The translations under genes and the position numbers were made by a program. This document shows, in pieces, positions 25,101 through 35,729 of a DNA stretch of 64,000 bases (within the stretch, counting starts at the first letter, position 1; every line of letters begins with the position of its first letter). A model generated the notes under the pieces. The model had not been told where the DNA came from and did no database searches. It was given only the letters and a program-made list of their open reading frames with translations. This stretch comes from Nomia melanderi (taxonomy: Eukaryota > Arthropoda > Insecta > Hymenoptera > Halictidae), in contig NW_027475145.1 of assembly GCF_051020985.1 (NCBI RefSeq), positions 744,001 to 808,000 on the forward strand. Direction: 5' to 3'.

Positions 25101-26129
25101 ATATATATTGGATTTTCCCCTGACCCTGAGTGTCCGGCCCCATGAGACTGTGGTTTTCTCGGCCCCTGGTGGTCCGAGGTCGTTCCCGCTGCACAGATTC
25201 ATGCGCCAGGGCCTCCTGCTGATAATTCACTTTGGTTTATTGCGCTATCGGTAATAGCACCCGAGATATCACCAGATCTATATTGGATTTTCCCCTGACC
25301 CTGAGTGTCCGGCCCCATGAGACTGTGGTTTTGTCGGCCCCTGGTCGACTGAGGTCGTTCCCGCTGCACAGATTCATGCGCCAGGGCCACCTACAGACAA
25401 TGCACTTTGATTTATTGCGCTATCTGTAATAGCACCCGAGATATCACCAGATATATATTGGATTTTCCCCTGACCCTGAGTGTCCGGCCCCGTGAGTCGG
25501 TGTTTTTCTCGGCCCCTGGTGGTCCGAGGTCGTTCCCGCTTCCCGGATTCATGCGCCAGGGCCTCCTACAGACAATGCACTTTGGTTTATTGCGCTATCT
25601 CTAATAGCACCCGAGATATCAGCAGATATATATTGGATTTTTCACTGACCCTGAGTGACCGGCCCCATGAGACGGTAGTTTTCTCGGCCCCTGGTGGTCC
25701 GATGTCGTTCCCGCTGCACGGATTCATGCGCCAGGGCCTCCTGCAGATAATTCACTTTGGTTTATTGCGCTATCTCTTATAGCACCCGAGATATCACCAG
25801 ATATATATTGGATTTTTCACTGACACTGAGTGACCGGCCCCATGAGACGGTCGTTGTCTCGGCCCCTGGTGGTCCGAGGTCGTTCCCGCTGCACGGATTC
25901 ATGCGCCAGGGCCTCCTGCAGATAATTCACTTTGGTTTATTGCGCTATCTCAAATAGCACCCGAGATATCACCAGATATATATTGGATTTTCCCCTGACC
26001 CTGAGTGTCCGGCCCCATGAGACTGTGGTTTTCTCGGCCCCTGGTGGTCCGAGGTCGTTCCCGCTGCACAGATTCATGCGCCAGGGCCTCCTACAGACAA
26101 TGCACTTTGATTTATTGCGCTATCTGTAA

Positions 26130-27700
26130 TACCACCCGAGATATCAGCAGATATATATTGGATTTTTCACTGACCCTGAGTGTCCGGCCCCATGAGACGG
26201 TCGTTCTCTCGGCCCCTGGTGGTCCGAGGTCATTCCCGCTGCACAGATTCATGCGCCAGGGCCTCCTACAGACAATGCACTTTGATTTATTGCGCTATCT
26301 GTAATAGCACCCGAGATATCACCAGATATATATTGGATTTTACACTGACCCTGAGTGTCCGGCCCCATGAGACGGTCGTTGTCTCGGCCCCTGGCGGTCC
26401 GAGGACCTTCCCGCTGCACAGATTCATGCGCCAGGGCCTCCTACAGGTAATGCACTTTGATTTATTGCGCTATCTGTAATAGCACCCGAGATATCACCAG
26501 ATATATATTGGATTTTCCCCTGACCCTGAGTGTCCGGCCCCATGAGACTGTGGTTTTCTCGGCCCCTGGTGGTCCGAGGTCATTCCCGTTGCACAGATTC
26601 ATGCGCCAGGGCCTCCTGCAGATAATTCACTTTGGTTTATTGCGCTATCTCTAATAGCACCCGAGATATCACCAGATATATATTGGATTTTTCACTGACC
26701 CTGAGCGTCCGGCCCCATGAGACGGTCGTTTTCTCGGCCCCTGGTGGTCCGAGGTCGTTCCCGCTGCACAGGTTCATGCGCCAGGGTCTCCTACAGACAA
26801 TGCACTTTGATTTATTGCGCTATCTCTAATAGCACCCGAGATATCACCAGATATATATTGGATTTTCCCCTGACCCTGAGTGTCCGGCCCCATGAGACTG
26901 TGGTTTTCTCGGCCCCTGGTGGTCCGAGGTCGTTCCCGTTGCACAGATTCATCCGCCAGGGCCTCCTGCAGATAACTCACTTTGGTTTATTGCGCTATCT
27001 CTAATAGCACCCGAGATATCAGCAGATATATATTGGATTTTTCACTGACCCTGAGTGTCCGGCCCCATGAGACGGTCGTTCTCTCGGCCCCTGGTGGTCC
27101 GAGGTCGTTCCCGCTGCACAGATTCATGCGCCAGGGCCTCCTACAGACAATGCACTTTGATTTATTGCGCTATCTGTAATAGCACCCGAGATATCACCAG
27201 ATATATATTGGATTTTACCCTGACCCTGAGTGTCCGGCCCCATGAGACGGTCGTTGTCTCGGCCCCTGGCGGTCCGAGGACCTTCCCGCTGCACAGATTC
27301 ATGCGCCAGGGCCTCCTACAGGTAATGCACTTTGATTTATTGCGCTATCTGTAATAGCACCCGAGATATCACCAGATCTATATTGGATTTTCCCCTGACC
27401 CTGAGTGTCCGGCCCCATGAGACTGTGGTTTTCTCGGCCCCTGGTGGTCCGAGGTCATTCCCGTTGCACAGATTCATGCGCCAGGGCCTCCTGCAGATAA
27501 TTCACTTTGGTTTATTGCGCTATCTCTAATAGCACCCGAGATATCACTAGATATATATTGGATTTTTCACTGACCCTGAGCGTCCGGCCCCATGAGACGG
27601 TCGTTTTCTCGGCCCCTGGTGGTCCGAGGTCGTTCCCGCTGCACAGGTTCATGCGCCAGGGTCTCCTACAGACAATGCACTTTGATTTATTGCGCTATCT
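26130..27700 (+). repeat. 5-monomer-offset duplication
   Basis: About 26.13-26.82 kb and 27.0-27.7 kb match at offset 875, sharing GAGCGTCC with CAGGTTCATGCG and GGGTCTCC. They differ in several sites, for example AGATCT in the second copy only (27374). Confidence 0.7.
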
Positions 27701-27868
27701 GTAATAGCACCCGAGATATCACCACATATATACTGGATTTTTCACTGACCCTGAGTGTCCGGCCCCATGAGACGGTGGTTTTCTCGGTCCCTGGTGTTCC
27801 GAGGTCGTTCCCGCTGCACAGATTCATGCGCCAGGGCCTCCTACAGACAATGCACTTTGATTTATTGC

Positions 27869-27883
27869 GCTATCTCTAATAGC
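27869..27883. other. Inverted repeat GCTAT-N5-ATAGC across the monomer junction (example copy)
   Basis: GCTAT (27869-27873) and ATAGC (27879-27883) are perfect 5-bp inverted arms around a 5-base spacer. The spacer varies between monomers (CTCTA, CTGTA, CTCTT, CTCAA, CGGTA, CTATA, CTTTA) while the arms mostly stay intact. Exceptions with a damaged arm include copies at about 2335, 7405, 17375 and 26130. The functional meaning is unknown. Confidence 0.55.
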
Positions 27884-28051
27884 ACCCGAGATATCACCAG
27901 ATATATATTGGATTTTCCCCTGACCCTGAGTGTCCGGCCCCATGAGACTGTGGTTTTCTCGGCCCCTGGTGGTCCGAGGTCGTTCCCGCTGCACAGATTC
28001 ATGCGCCAGGGCCTCCTACAGACAATGCACTTTGATTTATTGCGCTATCTC
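27877..28051 (+). repeat. Reference satellite monomer, close to consensus (175 bp)
   Basis: This copy matches the majority base at nearly every site and serves as the landmark monomer. TAATAG is at 27877-27882, GATATC (an EcoRV site) at 27890-27895, the TA tract and inverted CCAAT (ATTGG) at 27901-27911, the two CGGCCCC copies at 27935-27941 and 27960-27966, and GGTCGTT at 27978-27984. The most variable positions across the array are the four bases after GGATTTT (CCCC, TCAC, ACCC or TCCC), the GACGGTCG/GACTGTGG site, and a linked block in the last 35 bp. Confidence 0.9.
27958..27978. other. Conserved interrupted dyad in the monomer (example copy)
   Basis: Arms CTCGG (27958-27962) and CCGAG (27974-27978) are exact reverse complements around 11 bases. 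Inside them, after one mismatch on each side, CC and GG can also pair, leaving a 5-base loop. The element recurs at p82-102 of most monomers and is kept even in the four strongly diverged monomers. It could be a hairpin or a symmetric protein-binding site; the sequence does not say which, and the function is unknown. Confidence 0.6.
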
Positions 28052-29969
28052 TAATAGCACCCGAGATATCACCAGATATATATTGGATTTTCCCCTGTCC
28101 CTGAGTGTCCGGCCCCATGAGACTGTGGTTTTCTCGGCCCCTGGTGGTCCGAGGTCGTTCCCGTTGCACCGATTCATCCGCCAGGGCCTCCTGCAGATAA
28201 CTCACTTTGGTTTATTGCGCTATCTCTAATAGCACCCGAGATATCAGCAGATATATATTGGATTTTTCACTGACCCTGAGTGACCGGCCCCATGAGACGG
28301 TAGTTTTCTCGGCCCCTGGTGGTCCGATGTCGTTCCCGCTGCACGGATTCATGCGCCAGGGCCTCCTGCAGATAATTCACTTTGGTTTATTGCGCTATCT
28401 CTTATAGCACCCGAGATATCACCAGATATATATTGGATTTTTCACTGACACTGAGTGACCGGCCCCATGAGACGGTCGTTTTCTCGGCCCCTGGTGGTCC
28501 GAGGTCGTTCCCGCTGCACAGATTCATGCGCCAGGGCCTCCTGCAGATAATTCACTTTGGTTTATTGCGCTATCTCTAATAGCACCCGAGATATCACCAG
28601 ATATATATTGGATTTTCCCCTGACCCTGAGTGTCCGGCCCCATGAGACTGTGGTTTTCTCGGCCCCTGGTGGTCCGAGGTCGTTCCCGTTGCACAGATTC
28701 ATGCGCCAGGGCCTCTTGCAGATAATTCACTTTGGTTTATTGCGCTATCGGTAATAGCACCCGAGATATCACCAGATCTATATTGGATTTTCCCCTGACC
28801 CTGAGTGTCCGGCCCCATGAGACTGTGGTTTTCTCGGCCCCTGGTGGTCCGAGGTCATTCCCGTTGCACAGATTCATGCGCCAGGGCCTCCTGCAGATAA
28901 TTCACTTTGGTTTATTGCGCTATCTCTAATAGCACCCGAGATATCACCAGATATATATTGGATTTTTCACTGACCCTGAGCGTCCGGCCCCATGAGACGG
29001 TAGTTTTCTCGGCCTCTGGTGGTCCGAGGTTGTTCCCGCTGCACAGGTTCATGCGCCAGGGTCTCCTACAGACAATGCACTTTGATTTATTGCGCTATCT
29101 GTAATAGCACCCGAGATATCACCACATATATATTGGATTTTTCACTGACCCTGAGTGTCCGGCCCCATGAGACGGTGGTTTTCTCGGTCCCTGGTGTTCC
29201 GAGGTCGTTCCCGCTGCACAGATTCATGCGCCAGGGCCTCCTACAGACAATGCACTTTGATTTATTGCGCTATCTGTAATAGCAGCCGAGATATCACCAG
29301 ATATATATTGGATTTTTCCCTGACCCTGAGTGTCCGGCCCCATGAGACTGTGGTTTTCTCGGCCCCTGGTGGTCCGATGTCGTTCCCGCTGCACAGATTC
29401 ATGCGCCAGGGCCTCCTACAGACAATGCACTTTGGTTTATTGCGCTATCTCTAATAGCACCCGAGATATCACCAGATATATATTGGATTTTCCCCTGACC
29501 CTGAGTGTCCGGCCCCATGAGACTGTGGTTTTCTCGGCCCCTGGTGGTCCGAGGTCGTTCCCGTTGCACAGATTCATCCGCCAGGGCCTCCTGCAGATAA
29601 CTCACTTTGGTTTATTGCGCTATCTCTAATAGCACCCGAGATATCAGCAGATATATATTGGATTTTTCACTGACCCTGAGTGTCCGGCCCCATGAGACGG
29701 TGGTTTTCTCGGTCCCTGGTGGTCCGAGGTCGTTCCCGCTGCACAGATTCATGCGCCAGGGCCTCCTACAGACAATGCACTTTGATTTATTGCGCTATCT
29801 GTAATAGCACCCGAGATATCACCAGATATATATTGGATTTTACACTGACCCTGAGTGTCCGGCCCCATGAGACGGTCGTTGTCTCGGCCCCTGGCGGTCC
29901 GAGGTCGTTCCCGCTGCACAGATTCATGCGCCAGGGCCTCCTACAGACAATGCACTTTGATTTATTGCG

Positions 29970-32900
29970 CTATCTCTAATAGCACCCGAGATATCACCAG
30001 ATATATATTGGATTTTCCCCTGACCCTGAGTGTCCGGCCCCATGAGACTGTGGTTTTCTCGGTCCCTGGTGTTCCGAGGTCGTTCCCGCTGCACAGATTC
30101 ATGCGCCAGGGCCTCCTACAGACAATGCACTTTGATTTATTGCGCTATCTCTAATAGCACCCGAGATATCACCAGATATATATTGGATTTTCCCCTGACC
30201 CTGAGTGTCCGGCCCCATGAGACTGTGGTTTTCTCGGCCCCTGGTGGTCCGAGGTCGTTCCCGTTGCACAGATTCATCCGCCAGGGCCTCCTGCAGATAA
30301 CTCACTTTGGTTTATTGCGCTATCTCTAATAGCACCCGAGATATCAGCAGATATATATTGGATTTTTCACTGATCCTGAGTGACCGGCCCCATGAGACGG
30401 TAGTTTTCTCGGCCCCTGGTGGTCCGAGGTCGTTCCCGTTGCACAGATTCATGCGCCTGGGCCTCCTGCAGATAACTCACTTTGGTTTATTGCGCTATCT
30501 CTAATAGCACCCGAGATATCAGCAGATATATATTGGATTTTTCACTGACCCTGAGTGACCGGCCCCATGAGACGGTATTTTTCTCGGCCCCTGGTGGTCC
30601 GAGGTCGTTCCCGCTGCACGGATTCATGCGCCAGGGCCTCCTGCAGATAATTCACTTTGGTTTATTGCGCTATCTCAAATAGCACCCGAGATATCACCAG
30701 ATATATATTGGATTTTCCCCTGACCCTGAGTGTCCGGCCCCATGAGACTGTGGTTTTCTCGGCCCCTGGTGGTCCGAGGTCGTTCCCGCTGCACAGATTC
30801 ATGCGCCAGGGCCTCCTACAGACAATGCACTTTGATTTATTGCGCTATCTGTAATACCACCCGAGATATCAGCAGATATATATTGGATTTTTCACTGACC
30901 CTGAGTGTCCGGCCCCATGAGACGGTCGTTCTCTCGGCCCCTGGTGGTCCGAGGTCATTCCCGCTGCACAGATTCATGCGCCAGGGCCTCCTACAGACAA
31001 TGCACTTTGATTTATTGCGCTATCTGTAATAGCACCCGAGATATCACCAGATATATATTGGATTTTACCCTGACCCTGAGTGTCCGGCCCCATGAGACGG
31101 TCGTTGTCTCGGCCCCTGGCGGTCCGAGGACCTTCCCGCTGCACAGATTCATGCGCCAGGGCCTCCTACAGGTAATGCACTTTGATTTATTGCGCTATCT
31201 GTAATAGCACCCGAGATATCACCAGATCTATATTGGATTTTCCCCTGACCCTGAGTGTCCGGCCCCATGAGACTGTGGTTTTCTCGGCCCCTGGTGGTCC
31301 GAGGTCATTCCCGTTGCACAGATTCATGCGCCAGGGCCTCCTGCAGATAATTCACTTTGGTTTATTGCGCTATCTCTAATAGCACCCGAGATATCACCAG
31401 ATATATATTGGATTTTTCCCTGACCCTGAGTGTCCGGCCCCATGAGACTGTGGTTTTCTCGGCCCCTGCTGGTCCGAGGTCGTTCCCGCTGCACAGATTC
31501 ATGCGCCAGGGCCTCCTACAGACAATGCACTTTGATTTATTGCGCTATCTCTAATAGCACCCGAGATATCACCAGATATATATTGGATTTTCCCCTGACC
31601 CTGAGTGTCCGGCCCTATGAGACTGTGGTTTTCTCGGCCCCTGGTGGTCCGAGGTCGTTCCCGTTGCACAGATTCATCCGCCAGGGCCTCCTGCAGATAA
31701 CTCACTTTGGTTTATTGCGCTATCTCTAATAGCACCCGAGATATCAGCAGATATATATTGGATTTTTCACTGACCCTGAGTGTCCGGCCCCATGAGACGG
31801 TCGTTCTCTCGGCCCCTGGTGGTCCGAGGTCGTTCCCGCTGCACAGATTCATGCGCCAGGGCCTCCTACAGACAATGCACTTTGATTTATTGCGCTATCT
31901 GTAATAGCACCCGAGATATCACCAGATATATATTGGATTTTACACTGACCCTGAGTGTCCGGCCCCATGAGACGGTCGTTGTCTCGGCCCCTGGCGGTCC
32001 GAGGACCTTCCCGCTGCACAGATTCATGCGCCAGGGCCTCCTACAGGTAATGCACTTTGATTTATTGCGCTATCTGTAATAGCACCCGAGATATCACCAG
32101 ATCTATATTGGATTTTCCCCTGACCCTGAGTGTCCGGCCCCATGAGACTGTGGTTTTCTCGGCCCCTGGTGGTCCGAGGTCGTTCCCGTTGCACAGATTC
32201 ATGCGCCAGGGCCTCTTGCAGATAATTCACTTTGGTTTATTGCGCTATCGGTAATAGCACCCGAGATATCACCAGATCTATATTGGATTTTCCCCTGACC
32301 CTGAGTGTCCGGCCCCATGAGACTGTGGTTTTCTCGGCCCCTGGTGGTCCGAGGTCATTCCCGTTGCACAGATTCATGCGCCAGGGCCTCCTGCAGATAA
32401 TTCACTTTGGTTTATTGCGCTACCTCTAATAGCACCCGAGATATCACCAGATATATATTGGATTTTTCACTGACCCTGAGCGTCCGGCCCCATGAGACGG
32501 TCGTTTTCTCGGCCCCTGGTGGTCCGAGGTTGTTCCCGCTGCACAGGTTCATGCGCCAGGGTCTCCTACAGACAATGCACTTTGATTTATTGCGCTATCT
32601 GTAATAGCACCCGAGATATCACCACATATATATTGGATTTTTCACTGACCCTGAGTGTCCGGCCCCATGAGACGGTGGTTTTCTCGGTCCCTGGTGTTCC
32701 GAGGTCGTTCCCGCTGCACAGATTCATGCGCCAGGGCCTCCTACAGACAATGCACTTTGATTTATTGCGCTATCTGTAATAGCAGCCGAGATATCACCAG
32801 ATATATATTGGATTTTTCCCTGACCCTGAGTGTCCGGCCCAATGAGACTGTGGTTTTCTCGGCCCCTGGTGGTCCGAGGTCGTTCCCGCTGCACAGATTC

Positions 32901-34230
32901 ATGCGCCAGGGCCTCCTACAGACAATGCACTTTGATTTATTGCGCTATCTCTAATAGCACCCGAGATATCACCAGATATATATTGGATTTTCCCCTGACC
33001 CTGAGTGTCCGGCCCCATGAGACTGTGGTTTTCTCGGTCCCTGGTGTTCCGAGGTCGTTCCCGCTGCACAGATTCATGCGCCAGGGCCTCCTACAGACAA
33101 TGCACTTTGATTTATTGCGCTATCTCTAATAGCACCCGAGATATCACCAGATATATATTGGATTTTCCCCTGACCCTGAGTGTCCGGCCCCATGAGACTG
33201 TGGTTTTCTCGGCCCCTGGTGGTCCGAGGTCGTTCCCGTTGCACAGATTCATCCGCCAGGGCCTCCTGCAGATAACTCACTTTGGTTTATTGCGCTATCT
33301 CTAATAGCACCCGAGATATCAGCAGATATATATTGGATTTTTCACTGATCCTGAGTGACCGGCCCCATGAGACGGTAGTTTTCTCGGCCCCTGGTGGTCC
33401 GAGGTCGTTCCCGTTGCACAGATTCATGCGCCTGGGCCTCCTGCAGATAACTCACTTTGGTTTATTGCGCTATCTCTAATAGCACCCGAGATATCAGCAG
33501 ATATATATTGGATTTTTCACTGACCCTGAGTGACCGGCCCCATGAGACGGTATTTTTCTCGGCCCCTGGTGGTCCGAGGTCGTTCCCGCTGCACGGATTC
33601 ATGCGCCAGGGCCTCCTGCAGATAATTCACTTTGGTTTATTGCGCTATCTCAAATAGCACCCGAGATATCACCAGATATATATTGGATTTTCCCCTGACC
33701 CTGAGTGTCCGGCCCCATGAGACTGTGGTTTTCTCGGCCCCTGGTGGTCCGAGGTCGTTCCCGCTGCACAGATTCATGCGCCAGGGCCTCCTACAGACAA
33801 TGCACTTTGATTTATTGCGCTATCTGTAATACCACCCGAGATATCAGCAGATATATATTGGATTTTTCACTGACCCTGAGTGTCCGGCCCCATGAGACGG
33901 TCGTTCTCTCGGCCCCTGGTGGTCCGAGGTCATTCCCGCTGCACAGATTCATGCGCCAGGGCCTCCTACAGACAATGCACTTTGATTTATTGCGCTATCT
34001 GTAATAGCACCCGAGATATCACCAGATATATATTGGATTTTACCCTGACCCTGAGTGTCCGGCCCCATGAGACGGTCGTTGTCTCGGCCCCTGGCGGTCC
34101 GAGGACCTTCCCGCTGCACAGATTCATGCGCCAGGGCCTCCTACAGGTAATGCACTTTGATTTATTGCGCTATCTGTAATAGCACCCGAGATATCACCAG
34201 ATCTATATTGGATTTTCCCCTGACCCTGAG
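29970..34230 (+). repeat. 17-monomer-offset duplication
   Basis: About 29.97-31.25 kb and 32.95-34.2 kb match at offset 2975. They share the TGATCCTGAGTGACC monomer, GGTATTTTTC and the rare TAATACCACCC. The intervening monomers include a 20-monomer-offset match to 28.6-29.4 kb. Confidence 0.8.
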
Positions 34231-35729
34231 TGTCCGGCCCCATGAGACTGTGGTTTTCTCGGCCCCTGGTGGTCCGAGGTCGGTCCCGTTGCACAGATTC
34301 ATGCGCCAGGGCCTCTTGCAGATAATTCAGTTCGGTTTATTGCGCTATCGGTAATAGCACCCGAGATATCACCAGATCTATATTGGATTTTCCCCTGACC
34401 CTGAGTGTCCGGCCCCATGAGACGGTCGTTTTCTCGGCCCCTGGTGGTCCGAGGTCGTTCCCGCTGCACAGGTTCATGCGCCAGGGTCTCCTACAGACAA
34501 TGCACTTTGATTTATTGCGCTATCTGTAATAGCACCCGAGATATCACCACATATATACTGGATTTTTCACTGACCCTGAGTGTCCGGCCCCATGAGACGG
34601 TGGTTTTCTCGGTCCCTGGTGTTCCGAGGTCGTTCCCGCTGCACAGATTCATGCGCCCGGGCCTCCTACAGACAATGCACTTTGATTTATTGCGCTATCT
34701 CTAATAGCACCCGAGATATCACCAGATATATATTGGATTTTCCCCTGACCCTGAGTGTCCGGCCCCATGAGACTGTGGTTTTCTCGGCCCCTGGTGGTCC
34801 GAGGTCGTTCCCGCTGCACAGATTCATGCGCCAGGGCCTCCTACAGACAATGCACTTTGATTTATTGCGCTATCTCTAATAGCACCCGAGATATCACCAG
34901 ATATATATTGGATTTTCCCCTGACCCTGAGTGTCCGGCCCCATGAGACTGTGGTTTTCTCGGCCCCTGGTGGTCCGAGGTCGTTCCCGCTGCTCAGATTC
35001 ATGCGCCAGGGCCTCCTGCAGATAATTCACTTTGGTTTATTGCGCTATCTCTAATAGCACCCGAGATATCACCAGATATATATTGGATTTTCCCCTGACC
35101 CTGAGTGTCCGGCCCCATGAGACTGTGGTTTTCTCGGCCCCTGGTGGTCCCAGGTCGTTCCCGTTGCACAGATTCATCAGCCAGGGCCTCCTGCAGATAA
35201 CTCACTTTGGTTTATTGCGCTATCTCTTATAGCACCCGAGATATCACCAGATATATATTGGATTTTTCACTGACACTGAGTGACCGGCCCCATGAGACGG
35301 TCGTTTTCTCGGCCCCTGGTGGTCCGAGGTCGTTCCCGCTGCACAGATTCATGCGCCAGGGCCTCCTGCAGATAATTCACTTTGGTTTATTGCGCTATCT
35401 CTAATAGCACCCGAGATATCACCAGATATATATTGGATTTTCCCCTGACCCTGAGTGTCCGGCCCCATGAGACTGTGGTTTTCTCGGCCCCTGGTGGTCC
35501 GAGGTCGTCCCCGCTGCACAGGTTCATGCGCCAGGGCCTCCTGCAGATAACTCACTTTGGTTTATTGCGCTATCTCTTATAGCACCCGAGATATCACCAG
35601 ATATTTATTGGATTTTTCACTGACACTGAGTGACCGGCCCCATGAGACGGTCGTTTTCTCGGCCCCTGGTGGTCCGAGGTCGTTCCCGCTGCACAGATTC
35701 ATGCGCCAGGGCCTCCTGCAGATAATTCA

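Larger units (their letters stand above)
18603..26126 (+). repeat. Transition zone where right-side monomer types first appear
   Basis: The first AGATCT monomer is at 21249 and the first CGGTAATAG junction is near 23150. Left-type features persist: the CCCCGTGAGTCGG monomer at about 21467, 24617 and 25492, and the last phase-shifting deletion at about 19386. The zone contains an 18-monomer-offset duplication (20.88-22.0 versus 24.03-25.1 kb) and a 14-monomer-offset one (19.83-20.6 versus 22.28-23.0 kb). Confidence 0.75.

Noticed and set aside
27894..27915. A TATA-like tract next to an inverted CCAAT (ATTGG), as a promoter on the minus strand.
   Set aside because: It is present in nearly every monomer and is AT-rich by composition. 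No downstream gene exists, and the sequence alone does not support transcription start sites.
35500..35530. GTCGTCCCCGC monomers (near 35.5, 36.4, 41.6 and 44.4 kb) as further copies of the lost-T deletion lineage.
   Set aside because: They are a T-to-C substitution with unchanged monomer length, and they lack the CTCATGCAG/CACTTTCG markers of that lineage.
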